Shown here: positions 26,402-35,910 of the stretch, one piece after another
Position numbering within the stretch: position 1 is the first letter of the stretch
How the letters are laid out: each line of letters opens with the position of its first letter
Source of the DNA: Anderseniella sp963700735
GTDB lineage: Bacteria; Pseudomonadota; Alphaproteobacteria; Rhizobiales; Aestuariivirgaceae
Assembly: GCA_963700735.1 (NCBI GenBank)
Contig: CAVOYR010000006.1
Coordinates: forward strand, 168,109 to 232,108
Direction of reading: 5' to 3'
DNA length: 64,000 bases
Program-made: the position numbers and the translations under genes
Notes under the pieces: model-generated
Databases searched by the model: none
The model's input: only the letters and a program-made list of their open reading frames with translations
What the model was told of the DNA's origin: nothing

Positions 26402-28270
26402 TCATACGGCTTCGTCGGGAGCAGGCTTTCTTGACCGGGATGGCGGCGGGTCTGACCTGCCGCCGGCGTCCCTGCCTGCCTTGCTGTCGTCGCGTACCGC
26501 CTCCGCATCGGTCTCGAACAGGTCCTGCAGTTCACGGGTGTGACGCCTGGCGTTGTCGACGATCTTCTGATCGTCTTCGAGGTGGGCGAAGTCTTCGTAT
26601 AACCGGCGCCGGTCGTTTTCGGCGAAAACCTTTATGGTGTGGTTGGCCTCATCGCGGCTCAAGCCCACTTCCAGCAGTACCCTGCGCGACAACTCCAGCG
26701 ACGACAGGAACATCTCGCGGATGATGTGTTCAACGCCGATGTCCATCAGCCGGTGAACGTGGTTGCGATCACGGGCGCGCACGTAAATCGGCAGGCCGGG
26801 ATGCTTCCTGCGCACCATGTTGACGATCTTCAAGGAGTTTTCGACGTTGGACACGCAAACCACGAACGCCCTTGCCTTGTCGATCTGGGCGGCGTCGAGA
26901 ATTTCCTCGCGGGTGGCATCTCCATAATACACCTTGCCACCAAACCTGCGGACGATCTCGATCTGCGACGGGTCTCCATCGAGTGCGGTAAACGGTATCT
27001 TGCGGGCTGCCAGGATGCGCGCGATGATCTGGCCAAACCGGCCAAGTCCGGCGATGACGACATGACCCTTGTGGTCGGGCAGCTCGTCGGCAGTGTCCTC
27101 GGTGCCTTGTGCAACTGTCTGGCGTTGTGACCACCAGCCTTCGGCCAGCAGAACCAGCGGCGTTGCGACCATTGTCACGGTGACGACCACGTTGATGGTG
27201 GAGGCGTAGTCGCTGGTGATGGCATAGGCTGCAACCGCCGTTGCGGTCAGCACAAAGGCAAATTCGCCACCCTGCGCCAGGGCGCAGGCAAACCGCCGCG
27301 CGGCCCTGGTGTTCAATCCGAAGTAGCGGCCAACCCCGAACAGGATGACGCCCTTGGTCAGCATCAGGGCGGCGGCTGCGCCAAACACCAGGGCAGGGTT
27401 CTCGGTCACCAGTTTCAGGTTCAACGACATGCCGACTGCCACAAAGAACATGCCAAGCAGCAGGGATTCGAAGGGCTTTATGTTTGCCTCGATCTCGTGG
27501 CGGTAGGCAGAATCTGCCAGCAGCGCGCCTGCAATGAAGGCCCCCAGTGCAGGCGACAGGCCTGCCCCCTTGAAGATGATCTCGATGACGACAACGCTGA
27601 GCAGTGCAAAGGCCGTCATGGCTTCGGTAAGGCCGGTCTTGGCGATCAGGTGAAATACCCAGCTCAGCATGTACCGGCCGGCCAGTCCGACGATGCAGAT
27701 TGCGCCGAGTGCCTTGATGGCGCCTGCCCATGTCATGGTGGCCTGGTCTGCAACGCTGACCGCCAGCAGGCCGACGAAGGCAATCATCGGGATGGCGGCC
27801 ATGTCCTGGAACAGCAGTACGGCAAACGCGAGCCTGCCATGGCGGTGTTCCAGCTCGCCTTTCTCCTTCAGTACCTGCAACACCATCGCGGTGGATGACA
27901 GCGACAGGGCAAGCCCGGCAAACAGGGCATAGCGAAAGCCGTATTGCGCGGCGATCATGATGACCGTGATGACGGCGATGCTGATGAGGACCTGCAATCC
28001 GCCGGCCCCGAGGACCGAGCGGCGCATGGCAAACAGGCGTTGCGGCCTGAGTTCCAGGCCGATCAGGAACAGCAGCAGCACAACGCCGAATTCGGCCACC
28101 TTGAGCATGTTGCCGGCGTCCTTGAAGATGCCAAGCACGAAGGGGCCGATGATCACGCCGGCAAACAGGTAGCCCAGTACGGCACCGATGCGCAGGTACT
28201 TGGCCAGTGGCGCGATCAGCGCGGCAGCGGCCAGAAGTACGGCAATCTGCGCGAGGCTTATCTGGCCCAT
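26402..28270 (-). CDS. CPA2 family cation:proton antiporter, KefB/KefC-like
   Basis: A 622-residue inner-membrane protein. Residues about 1-385 form 11-12 helices of the Na/H exchanger fold, with the family stretch LLFQDMAAIP. Residues about 400-520 form a TrkA-N/RCK nucleotide-binding domain opening HVVIAGLGRFGQ. The C-terminal tail is charged. Probably a K+ or Na+ efflux system gated by NAD(H) or glutathione adducts. The stop codon abuts the convergent thrS stop with no gap. Confidence 0.9.
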   Translation of the reverse strand: MGQISLAQIAVLLAAAALIAPLAKYLRIGAVLGYLFAGVIIGPFVLGIFKDAGNMLKVAEFGVVLLLFLIGLELRPQRLFAMRRSVLGAGGLQVLISIAVITVIMIAAQYGFRYALFAGLALSLSSTAMVLQVLKEKGELEHRHGRLAFAVLLFQDMAAIPMIAFVGLLAVSVADQATMTWAGAIKALGAICIVGLAGRYMLSWVFHLIAKTGLTEAMTAFALLSVVVIEIIFKGAGLSPALGAFIAGALLADSAYRHEIEANIKPFESLLLGMFFVAVGMSLNLKLVTENPALVFGAAAALMLTKGVILFGVGRYFGLNTRAARRFACALAQGGEFAFVLTATAVAAYAITSDYASTINVVVTVTMVATPLVLLAEGWWSQRQTVAQGTEDTADELPDHKGHVVIAGLGRFGQIIARILAARKIPFTALDGDPSQIEIVRRFGGKVYYGDATREEILDAAQIDKARAFVVCVSNVENSLKIVNMVRRKHPGLPIYVRARDRNHVHRLMDIGVEHIIREMFLSSLELSRRVLLEVGLSRDEANHTIKVFAENDRRRLYEDFAHLEDDQKIVDNARRHTRELQDLFETDAEAVRDDSKAGRDAGGRSDPPPSRSRKPAPDEAV

Positions 28271-28354
28271 GCCTTTTTCCTTCCGTGGTTATCTGCCATG
28301 TTCTGCATATCCGCGTGCAGAAGCAACCGCCTCAAGGCCACTTCGGGAGTTCAG

Positions 28355-29272
28355 ATGAGCAGGTTTGATTGTGATGATCCGGTGCCGGGCGATGCAAGGT
28401 CATGCGATGCAGTTGACCACATCATCGTTCCGCGCGCGAGGGACATTGGCGGTTTCGAGGTCCGGCGGGCGCTGCCTTCGGCCAGGACGCAGATGATCGG
28501 CCCGTTCATCTTCTTTGACCAGATGGGCCCCGCACGGATGGCGGCCGGGCACGGCATCGATGTTCGCCCGCATCCGCATATCGGCCTGTCTACGGTTACC
28601 TGGCTTTTCGAAGGCCAGATCTTTCACCGCGACAGCCTTGGCTCGTCGCTGCCGATCAACCCGGGTGCGGTAAACTGGATGCAGGCGGGCAGGGGCATCG
28701 TTCACTCCGAGCGCACCGCGGATGATGTGCGGGCAAGCGACAGTTCGCTGTTCGGCATCCAGTCGTGGGTGGCCTTGCCGAAGGACAAGGAAGAAGATGC
28801 GCCCGGCTTCTGGCATCACGCGGCAGACGAGCTTCCCGTCATCACCGATGGCGGGGTGATGCTGCGCGTCATCGCCGGCCGGATGTTTGGCGAGACATCG
28901 CCGGTGCAGACCGCATCGGAGATGTTCTATGGCGAGGTGCTGATGCATCCGGGTGCATCGATGCCGCTGCCGCCAGTGTTCGAGGAACGCGCGATCTACC
29001 TGGTGGCAGGCCAGATCCGGATTGGCGGCGACCTGTTCGAAGGCGCGCAACTGCTGGTGCTGAAACCGGGCGCCCACATCACCATCGTTGCCACCCGGGT
29101 GTCTCGGTTCATGGTGCTGGGCGGAGAGCCGATGGACGGGCCGCGTCACATCTGGTGGAACTTCGTGTCGTCCTCGAAAGACCGGATCGAGCAGGCAAAG
29201 AACGAGTGGAAGCAGGCGAAGTTCGACATCGTGCCGGGCGATGCGGAAGAGTTCATTCCGTTGCCGCAGTAG
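28355..29272 (+). CDS. Pirin family protein
   Basis: A 305-residue bicupin of the pirin family. Probable metal ligands lie in RPHPHIGLSTVTW and in QAGRGIVHSE; the second cupin is at about 180-290. Pirins act as quercetinases or as metal-dependent regulators; which applies here is unknown. The ATG at 28355 has GGGAG six bases upstream. The first 30 residues, with two Cys, are unlike most pirins. Divergent from kef and convergent with the next exported protein. Confidence 0.9.
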   Translation: MSRFDCDDPVPGDARSCDAVDHIIVPRARDIGGFEVRRALPSARTQMIGPFIFFDQMGPARMAAGHGIDVRPHPHIGLSTVTWLFEGQIFHRDSLGSSLPINPGAVNWMQAGRGIVHSERTADDVRASDSSLFGIQSWVALPKDKEEDAPGFWHHAADELPVITDGGVMLRVIAGRMFGETSPVQTASEMFYGEVLMHPGASMPLPPVFEERAIYLVAGQIRIGGDLFEGAQLLVLKPGAHITIVATRVSRFMVLGGEPMDGPRHIWWNFVSSSKDRIEQAKNEWKQAKFDIVPGDAEEFIPLPQ

Positions 29273-29278
29273 ACGGGT

Positions 29279-30226
29279 TCAGCGGCCCTGCACCTGCGTG
29301 CGCTTGCCGGGTTCGATGATGACGGTGCGCCGCGTGCCACCTGCCTGCCAGGTATAGCTGCCGGGGGCCAGTGTCAGCACCTGCGAGCCTGCGCCGGTTG
29401 CCGACCATTTTTGCTCGCCATCCGACATGATCCAGCGGGTTTCGCCCGCCGCATCAATCAGCGCGACGCCTGCAAGGTGGTCCAGTTGCAGCGTTGTCAA
29501 CAGGCCCGGCTTGATGGACACATCGGTCCGGGTGACGGTGTTGCCCGGTTCGATTTCGCTTTCCAGCCGGTATGTGCCGGCACCCAGCCGCATCAACCCG
29601 CCGGGTACGTCCGAGGTGGCAACCAGTTGCCCGGCGGTCTGGCCGTTGAGCGCATAGACCTTGTGCACGGCACGGGTGGCGCCGGGCAGGGGTTCACTGG
29701 CGATGGTGGACAGCGTGCGCAGCCCGCCCACGTTGAACACAAAGGTGAAGCTCATGTGATGGGACTTCGGCACCTCGACCTGCTTGACCAGGGAGACGGA
29801 GCCATAAGTCGCCTCGACCTCGTAGCTGCCGGGATCGATCCGCATCGAGGTAATCGGCGAGTTTTCCTCGTAAAGGTCGTTGCTGGTGGTGTCTGGCATG
29901 CCGCCATCCGAGGCGGCGCGGCGAACCTTCCACTTGATCGGCAGGGTAATCAGGCCGCCATCTTCCGACAGCCGGCCGGCAAGCTCGAGACCCTCCAGAC
30001 CGGGGCGGGTCACCTCGATGCGCAGTTCATACGGTATGTCGGTGGTTTTCGGTGGCAGCGAGCCGGTGATCATGGCATCGGCATCAGCGCGCTGGGCCGC
30101 GTGCGGAGCGATTGCAAACAGGCTGGTGACAAGTGCTGCACCGGCTAGCGTCAGGGCCGCCCCTGTGAGAAGGCGGCCCTGCTGGTGCTGGCGCGCACGT
30201 GAGAGAGAGACGTGCATGCTCTTCAT
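29279..30226 (-). CDS. Exported hypothetical protein with Ig-like repeats
   Basis: A 315-residue protein with an N-terminal signal or anchor (LTLAGAALVTSLFAIAPHAA, about 25-44) and an all-beta extracytoplasmic part. Three similar segments seem to repeat a pattern of a short strand, PGSYEVEATYG or GAGTYRLESEIEPG or APGSYTWQAGG, then a hydrophobic strand, suggesting tandem beta-sandwich modules like carboxypeptidase-regulatory domains. No function assigned. A perfect CtrA box lies 126 bases upstream (30352-30366). Confidence 0.72.
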   Translation of the reverse strand: MKSMHVSLSRARQHQQGRLLTGAALTLAGAALVTSLFAIAPHAAQRADADAMITGSLPPKTTDIPYELRIEVTRPGLEGLELAGRLSEDGGLITLPIKWKVRRAASDGGMPDTTSNDLYEENSPITSMRIDPGSYEVEATYGSVSLVKQVEVPKSHHMSFTFVFNVGGLRTLSTIASEPLPGATRAVHKVYALNGQTAGQLVATSDVPGGLMRLGAGTYRLESEIEPGNTVTRTDVSIKPGLLTTLQLDHLAGVALIDAAGETRWIMSDGEQKWSATGAGSQVLTLAPGSYTWQAGGTRRTVIIEPGKRTQVQGR

Positions 30227-30351
30227 TTTTCCCTGTCAGACTTTCGGGGAACCCAACTCTAGAAGGACCCCGGTCCGAACTTTTCCCCCGACCCGTTTCC
30301 CGATCGGCAGGCGTAGAAAAACATGGCCAGCGGGCGGCTGCAACGAGATCC

Positions 30352-30366
30352 TTAATAGAAGGTTAA
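30352..30366. promoter_or_regulatory. CtrA-type box (TTAA-N7-TTAA)
   Basis: TTAATAGAAGGTTAA lies in the divergent gap between the Ig-like exported protein and the nitroreductase, 126 and 92 bases from their starts. Either or both may be controlled. Confidence 0.6.
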
Positions 30367-30457
30367 CGCGCGCGGCCAATGTTTAGTAAACATCGCAACA
30401 GTCTGCTAGAAGGTCGAAACGGAGCCTGCGGGCCAGGCTGATTTGAGGGAAGATGCA

Positions 30458-31072
30458 ATGACTGTCGAATTGAAGGAAGGTTTGCCGGAGGCAGCGCTCA
30501 ACGACCGGTCCGACGTGCTGCGGCTGCTGGAAACGCGCCGGTCGGCGTCGGCCAAGGCAATGACCGGGCCGGGCCCTGATGCCGCACAGCTTGACCGGTT
30601 GCTGGGCATTGCCACCCGCGTGCCTGACCACGGCAAGCTGTGCCCTTGGCGGTTCATCGTGTTTGAAGGCGAAGCGCGCGAGCGCGCAGGCGGCATTCTG
30701 GCTGCCCGCTACAGTGAGCTCCATCCCGGTCATGGCGAGGATACGCTGGCGATGCAGCGCGGCATGTTTTCGCGCGCACCCTGCGTCCTCGGCGTGGTCA
30801 GCACGGCCATTGCCGACCATCCGAAGATTCCCGAATGGGAGCAGGTGCTGTCAGCCGGGGCGGTATGCCAGAACCTGATCATTGCCGCCACCGCCATGGG
30901 GTTTGGCGCGCAGTGGATTTCGGGCTGGTTCGCCTATGACGAAGATGTGCGCATGGCATTCGGCCTGGCAAGGCACGAGCGGGTTGCCGGGTACATCTAT
31001 CTCGGCACCCCGGCGGAGGCACAGCCGGACCGGCCGCGTCCGGTGCCTGCCAGCCTCGTCGCCCGGTTCTGA
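30458..31072 (+). CDS. Nitroreductase family protein (YdjA-like)
   Basis: A 204-residue FMN-dependent oxidoreductase of the short YdjA type. It has RRSASAKAMTGPGPD at 27-41 and the family motif ATRVPDHGKLCPWRF (52-66), which contacts FMN, and QNLIIAATAMGFGAQWI near residue 140. Substrates are quinones or nitroaromatics. ATG 30458 has AGGGAAG upstream, so a TTG five codons earlier is not used. The HAD gene follows 13 bases later. Confidence 0.88.
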   Translation: MTVELKEGLPEAALNDRSDVLRLLETRRSASAKAMTGPGPDAAQLDRLLGIATRVPDHGKLCPWRFIVFEGEARERAGGILAARYSELHPGHGEDTLAMQRGMFSRAPCVLGVVSTAIADHPKIPEWEQVLSAGAVCQNLIIAATAMGFGAQWISGWFAYDEDVRMAFGLARHERVAGYIYLGTPAEAQPDRPRPVPASLVARF

Positions 31073-31085
31073 GCGAGGCCCAGCG

Positions 31086-31824
31086 ATGAGTTCGATCAAG
31101 GCGATCCTGTTCGACAAGGACGGCGTGTTCGTGGACTTCGAGAAAACCTGGACGCCCGTGCTCAAGGTCATTGCGGCCGACCTTGGCGGGGGCGAGGGGG
31201 CCGTGCTGGCAAACCGGTTGCTTGACGTGGCAGGCTTCGATGCCAGCAGCGACAGGTTCCTGCCCGGGTCGGTCTGGGCTGCCGGGCATGCCGACGACCT
31301 GGTGGCAGCATGGGTGCCGCTGCTGGGCGGCATGGACAAGCGCGCGCTTTACGCAGTTGTCGAGCGCCACTGCGTCGAGGCGATGCCGCAACCGCTGTTG
31401 CCTGCAGCCGTGCAGCACCAGATATTCAGTGATCTCAAGGCGATGGGGCTGAAACTTGGCGTGGCCACCAACGACATGGCAGCGTCTGCCCGTGCGACCG
31501 TGGAGCGGTTCGGGCTGGCTGACGTGTTCGACCTTGTGCTGGGTTTTGACAGCGTGGCGAACCCCAAGCCCGCCGGTGACCCGGTGGTGGCCTTCGCAGG
31601 CCACAGCAACGTCCTGCCTCATGAAGTGATGATGGTGGGCGACAACACCCACGACATGCATTGCGGCCGGGCCGGCGGGGCAGGCGTTGTGCGTTGGCGT
31701 GCTGTCAGGCAATTCCAGCCGCCACCAGCTTGAACCGCTGGCGGACCACATCATCGACGACATCTCGCACCTGCCGCAGCTGGCCAGCCGGTTACTCGTA
31801 AACCGCGCGAAGGTTGATGGTTGA
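31086..31824 (+). pseudogene. HAD family phosphatase (Gph-like), frame broken near the 3' end
   Basis: Phosphoglycolate-phosphatase-like HAD hydrolase. Motif I is LFDKDGVFVD (D9 nucleophile, D11), motif II is GVATND, motif III lies around NPKPAG and motif IV is VGDNTHDM. As read, the frame ends at 31733 with an atypical tail. From 31690 the other frame continues as VGVLSGNSSRHQLEPLADHIIDDIS, the expected end of the family, up to a TGA at 31822. One extra base at about 31686-31692 explains this. The true 3' end then overlaps the convergent patatin gene by 33 bases. Confidence 0.8.
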
Positions 31825-32808
31825 GCTTTCGCCCACGGCGTCCGCGTGTTCGTCCAGCCAGGCCCCGGCGGTGGATCGGCCTATCTCGCGCAGGTGAGAC
31901 AGGAACGCCCACTCGGTATTGAGCTTCGATGACGCCGACAGCGGCACCAGTTGCGCGGTGTTTTCGATGCGGTGCATGCGCACGCGGGTGTATTCGTCGG
32001 CGGACAGCTTTCCGTCGTCGATCAGGCGGGTGACGAACTCAATCGCGCGCAACTCGCGGATCAGCGACGAGTTGAAGCTGATCTCGTCGATGCGATTGTC
32101 GATCTCGCGGGCCGTGCGCGGCAGTTGCGGCCGCTCGATCGGGTTGATCTGCACGATGACCACGTCTTTCAGTTTGGTCGAATAGAAGATCGGGAAGATC
32201 GGCGGATTGCCCATGTAGCCGCCGTCCCAGTAGTGCTCTCCGTCAATCTCCACAGCCTGGAAGATTTTCGGCAGGCAGGCTGATGCCATCACCGCTTCGG
32301 GCGTCAGTTCGTCGCCCGAGAACACCTTGATCTTGCCATTGCGGACATTGGTGGCGGAGACGAACAGCTTGACGTCCTCGCAGGCGCGGACCTTGTCGAA
32401 GTCGATGGTTTTCTGCAGCAGGTCGAGGATCGGGTTGAAGTTGAACGGATTGGTCTCGTAGGGCGAGACCAGCCGGGACATCACGTCCATCAGGTTATAG
32501 GCCGGCGAGGTATCCATGCTCCAGTTGCCGGTCAGCATGTCCAGCGGACTTCGCCGGATCGGGCTGAATGCGCCAAGCCGGCTGATTGCCGTCCAGAAAT
32601 TGCTCATGGCTTCGCGGGCGCCATCTGGTCCGCCGGTGGTCCAGCCCTGCGCGAAGGCCGCCGCATTCATGGCCCCGGCACTGGTGCCGGTGATGGCGGC
32701 GATGTGCAGCCGCCCGTCTTCCAGGATCTTGTCCATCACGCCCCAGGTGAAGGCGCCATGCGCCCCGCCACCCTGCAATGCCAGTGCAATCGGCTTGCGC
32801 TGTGCCAT
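31792..32808 (-). CDS. Patatin-like phospholipase with DUF3734 C-terminus
   Basis: A 338-residue patatin-fold lipase. The oxyanion motif is LQGGGAHGAF, the nucleophile motif GTSAG, and the catalytic Asp is in WDGGYMGNP. Residues about 215-325 match the DUF3734 C-terminal domain (LRAIEFVTRLIDDG, MHRIENT). Alphaproteobacterial members usually sit beside bdhA, suggesting a role with polyhydroxybutyrate granules or their lipids. The ATG at 32806-32808 is one base after the bdhA stop (TGACATG), so the two are coupled. Confidence 0.9.
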   Translation of the reverse strand: MAQRKPIALALQGGGAHGAFTWGVMDKILEDGRLHIAAITGTSAGAMNAAAFAQGWTTGGPDGAREAMSNFWTAISRLGAFSPIRRSPLDMLTGNWSMDTSPAYNLMDVMSRLVSPYETNPFNFNPILDLLQKTIDFDKVRACEDVKLFVSATNVRNGKIKVFSGDELTPEAVMASACLPKIFQAVEIDGEHYWDGGYMGNPPIFPIFYSTKLKDVVIVQINPIERPQLPRTAREIDNRIDEISFNSSLIRELRAIEFVTRLIDDGKLSADEYTRVRMHRIENTAQLVPLSASSKLNTEWAFLSHLREIGRSTAGAWLDEHADAVGESSTINLRAVYE

Positions 32809-32809
32809 G

Positions 32810-33592
32810 TCAGTGGGCCGTCCAGCCGCCATCGATCGGCAGGATGGCGCCGGTGATGCTAGCTGCTGCGTCCGAACACAGAAAGACACTCAGGCCGGCG
32901 ACCTGTTCCACGGTGACAAATTCCCTGGTGGGTTGGGCCTCGAGGATGACTTTCTGCTTCACCTCGTCCTCGCTCATGCCGCGTGCCTTGGCGGTGTCGG
33001 CAATCTGCGCGTCCACCAGCGGCGTTGAGAAGTAGCCCGGGCAGATGGTGTTGCAGGTGACGCCTTGTTCGGCTGCCTCCAGTGCGACGGTCTTGGTGAG
33101 GCCCGCAAGGCCATGCTTGGCGGCGACGTAGGCTGACTTGAAGGGCGAGGCCACCAGTGAATGGGCTGACCCGTTGTTGATGATGCGACCCCAGCCTGCC
33201 GCCTTCATGGCCGGCAATGCCGCGCGGATGGTGTGGAACGAGGCGGACAGGTTGAGCGCGATGATGGCGTCCCACTTGTCGGCGGGAAATTCCTCGATGG
33301 GCGCGACAAACTGCATGCCCGCATTGTTGACCAGGATATCGAGCGACCCGAATTGCCGTTGTGTCGCCGCGACCAGTTCTGCACAGGCGTCCGCCTTCAT
33401 CAGGTTGGCACTGGTGAACGCGATTTCCGAGCCGCTTTCCGCTGCCAGTGCGGCGCGGACAGGCTCGACCTCGTCCTTGTCGCTGAGGCCGTTCATCATC
33501 ACTTTCGCACCTGCGTGGGCAAGGGCCGTGGCAATGGCAAGACCGATGCCCGATGTCGAGCCCGTCACCAGCGCAGATTTGCCGTTCAACAT
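32810..33592 (-). CDS. bdhA: 3-hydroxybutyrate dehydrogenase
   Basis: Oxidises (R)-3-hydroxybutyrate to acetoacetate with NAD in polyhydroxybutyrate breakdown. 260-residue SDR with TGSTSGIG (11-18), NNAGMQFVAPIEEFP, S142-type region NGSAHSLVASPFKSAYVAAKHG and the PGYFSTPLVDAQI segment characteristic of this dehydrogenase. It ends in the usual IDGGWTAH. Upstream member of the bdhA-patatin pair. Confidence 0.93.
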   Translation of the reverse strand: MLNGKSALVTGSTSGIGLAIATALAHAGAKVMMNGLSDKDEVEPVRAALAAESGSEIAFTSANLMKADACAELVAATQRQFGSLDILVNNAGMQFVAPIEEFPADKWDAIIALNLSASFHTIRAALPAMKAAGWGRIINNGSAHSLVASPFKSAYVAAKHGLAGLTKTVALEAAEQGVTCNTICPGYFSTPLVDAQIADTAKARGMSEDEVKQKVILEAQPTREFVTVEQVAGLSVFLCSDAAASITGAILPIDGGWTAH

Positions 33593-33770
33593 TATTCCAG
33601 TTTCCCTTCTTTGAAGCCTGCCAGCAACGGCGCGATCAACCCGGCATTTTAACCGCGTCAGGCGTCATGTGTTGCACACGATAGGTCACGATCGGTTGAC
33701 AGACACCAGCCCGGTCCTCCATCACCGCAGCAGCAGTTTTCATGCATCCCCGGGAAAGGTGGCAGCACAG

Positions 33771-34370
33771 ATGTTCTATGACGCGCGCGTAAACAACCAT
33801 GGCATGCAATATGACCCATTCAAGGCGCTGGTTGCACCTCGTCCCATCGGCTGGATTTCATCGCTGTCGGCATCCGGTGTCACCAACCTTGCGCCGTACA
33901 GCTTCTTCAACGCCATGTCCGACAATCCACACTACGTCGTGTTCGGATCGGCAGGACGCAAGGACAGCATCCGCAATATCGAGGAAACCGGCGAATTCGT
34001 CTGCAACATGGCAACCTTTGGCCTGCGTGAGCAGATGAACGCGTCGTCGGCGGCGGTTGATTCCGGCACCGATGAATTCGAGCTGGCCGGGCTGGAGAAG
34101 GCCCGGTGCCAGCTGGTCAAGCCGCCGCGCGTTGCTGCCAGCCCGGTTTCGCTGGAGTGCATCTACGTCAAGACGGTGGACCTGCCCGGACACGACAATG
34201 CCGCCGGCGGATACGCCATCGTCATTGGTCAGGTCATTGGCGTGCACATCGCCGACGAGTTCATCGTCGACGGGCGGGTAAAGACCGCTGCCATGCAACC
34301 AATCATGCGCATGGGCTATTCCGAGTATACCGTCGTTTCCGATTCCTTCGACATGCGCCGGCCGGCATGA
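33771..34370 (+). CDS. Flavin reductase family protein
   Basis: A 199-residue FMN-binding split-barrel protein. The family signature APRPIGWISSLSASGVTNLAPYSFFN is at about 20-45, with the later FVCNMA and the terminal SEYTVVSD. It would reduce FMN or FAD with NAD(P)H or act directly on a small oxidised substrate; no partner oxygenase is adjacent. The start follows AAAGGTGG by eight bases. It lies upstream of mscS on the same strand. Confidence 0.87.
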   Translation: MFYDARVNNHGMQYDPFKALVAPRPIGWISSLSASGVTNLAPYSFFNAMSDNPHYVVFGSAGRKDSIRNIEETGEFVCNMATFGLREQMNASSAAVDSGTDEFELAGLEKARCQLVKPPRVAASPVSLECIYVKTVDLPGHDNAAGGYAIVIGQVIGVHIADEFIVDGRVKTAAMQPIMRMGYSEYTVVSDSFDMRRPA

Positions 34371-34386
34371 GGTAAGCTGCGAGTTG

Positions 34387-35901
34387 ATGACCGAGCACTC
34401 CATCAGGCTGGCGCAAGCCTCCCAGCAAGCTCCTGCCCCCGGCGGCCCGCCCGCCGAAGGGGTGGAAGCCGTGCCCGCGCCGCCCGTCAATGAAGGCGTG
34501 ACGGTCGAGCATGTCGGGGACGTGCTGGAGCAGGCGGCCGCGTTCTTCCGGGGCTGGCTCAACCAGATCGGCATCACCTCCACCTATACCGGGTTCCAGT
34601 GGGCCTCGATCCAGTTTGCCGTGATCATCGGCTGTTTCGTGCTGGCGCTGATCCTCGACCGGGTGGTGACGCCGTCGCTCGAGGCGCAGGCGCGCAAGAT
34701 CAAGGGCAAGCCCCACCTGTTGCGAACGGTGGTGGTGTTCCTGCGCCGGTCACGGTGGATCTATTTTGCGCTGGCGTTGTGGCTGGCACTGTCGGTTATG
34801 CGCGAGGTCACCTGGATATCGCGCAGCTACCTTGTCGGCATTGCGGCCAACCTTGCCACGGCCTGGGTGGTGATTGCCATCCTCACGCGGTTGATCCGCA
34901 ACCGGTTCCTCGCCAACACGGCTGCCATCTTTGCATGGACGGTGGCTGCCCTGAGCATTCTCGACCTGTTGAACGAGGCGATCATCCTGCTCGACAGCGT
35001 GGGGTTCCAGGTGGAAGGCGGTGTCAGGTTCACGCCGCTGCTGGTGATCAAGGCTCTGCTGGTGCTCGGCATCGCGGTGTGGCTGGCCATCCTGATCGGC
35101 CGGTTTGCCGATGCAAAGTTCAAGTCGAGCGAGGACCTCAACCCGTCGCTGCAGGTGCTGCTCGGCAAGCTGGTCAAGGCCGTGCTTGTCATCACGGCCA
35201 TTCTCGCCGCGCTGTCGATGGTCGGCATCGACCTGACCGCGCTTGCGGTGTTCTCGGGTGCCATTGGCCTCGGCATCGGCTTCGGCTTGCAGAAGGTGGT
35301 GTCGAACCTGATCTCAGGCTTCATCCTGCTTGTGGACAAGTCCATCAAGCCCGGCGACGTGATCAGCGTTGGCGATACCTACGGCAAGATCAACGAACTG
35401 GCGGCGCGCTATGCCTCGGTCATCTCGCGCGATGGGCGCGAATACCTGATCCCCAACGAAGACCTGATCACCAGCCAGGTGATCAACTGGTCGTACTCGT
35501 CGGACCTGGTCCGGATCGACCTGGATTTCGGCGTCAGTTACGAGGCCAATCCGCACCAGGTGCGCGACGTGGCAAAGCAGGCGGCAGCCACTCACAAGCG
35601 GGTGCAGGCCGTTCCGGCACCGGTGTGCCACATCACCGAGTTTGCCGACAGTTCGATCAATTACAAGCTGCGGTTCTGGATCCGCGATCCGGGGCAGGGC
35701 ACGGTCAACGTGCGAGGCGATATATTCCTGGCGCTGTGGGATGCGCTGAAGGAAGCAGATATCGCAATACCTTATCCGCACCGCGACATTGCCATGCGCG
35801 GCCCTGTCCAGGTGGAATTGTCCGACAGGCGCCAGCCCGCCAGCAAGCCCGCGGCAGCCCGCAAAAAGCCGGCGGCAAAATCAAAGCCCGCTGCGGATTA
35901 G
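34387..35901 (+). CDS. Mechanosensitive ion channel, MscS family
   Basis: A 504-residue inner-membrane channel. After a Pro-rich N-terminus (1-35) come about five or six helices. The pore helix and beta domain are clear: GLGIGFGLQKVVSNLISGFILLVD, then KPGDVISVGDTYG, and the C-terminal cytosolic vestibule with PYPHRD. The tail is Lys/Ala-rich (PAAARKKPAAK). Longer than E. coli MscS, in the YbiO or YnaI size range. Protects against hypo-osmotic shock. A TTG one codon upstream is an alternative start. Confidence 0.93.
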   Translation: MTEHSIRLAQASQQAPAPGGPPAEGVEAVPAPPVNEGVTVEHVGDVLEQAAAFFRGWLNQIGITSTYTGFQWASIQFAVIIGCFVLALILDRVVTPSLEAQARKIKGKPHLLRTVVVFLRRSRWIYFALALWLALSVMREVTWISRSYLVGIAANLATAWVVIAILTRLIRNRFLANTAAIFAWTVAALSILDLLNEAIILLDSVGFQVEGGVRFTPLLVIKALLVLGIAVWLAILIGRFADAKFKSSEDLNPSLQVLLGKLVKAVLVITAILAALSMVGIDLTALAVFSGAIGLGIGFGLQKVVSNLISGFILLVDKSIKPGDVISVGDTYGKINELAARYASVISRDGREYLIPNEDLITSQVINWSYSSDLVRIDLDFGVSYEANPHQVRDVAKQAAATHKRVQAVPAPVCHITEFADSSINYKLRFWIRDPGQGTVNVRGDIFLALWDALKEADIAIPYPHRDIAMRGPVQVELSDRRQPASKPAAARKKPAAKSKPAAD

Positions 35902-35910
35902 GCTCTACCG

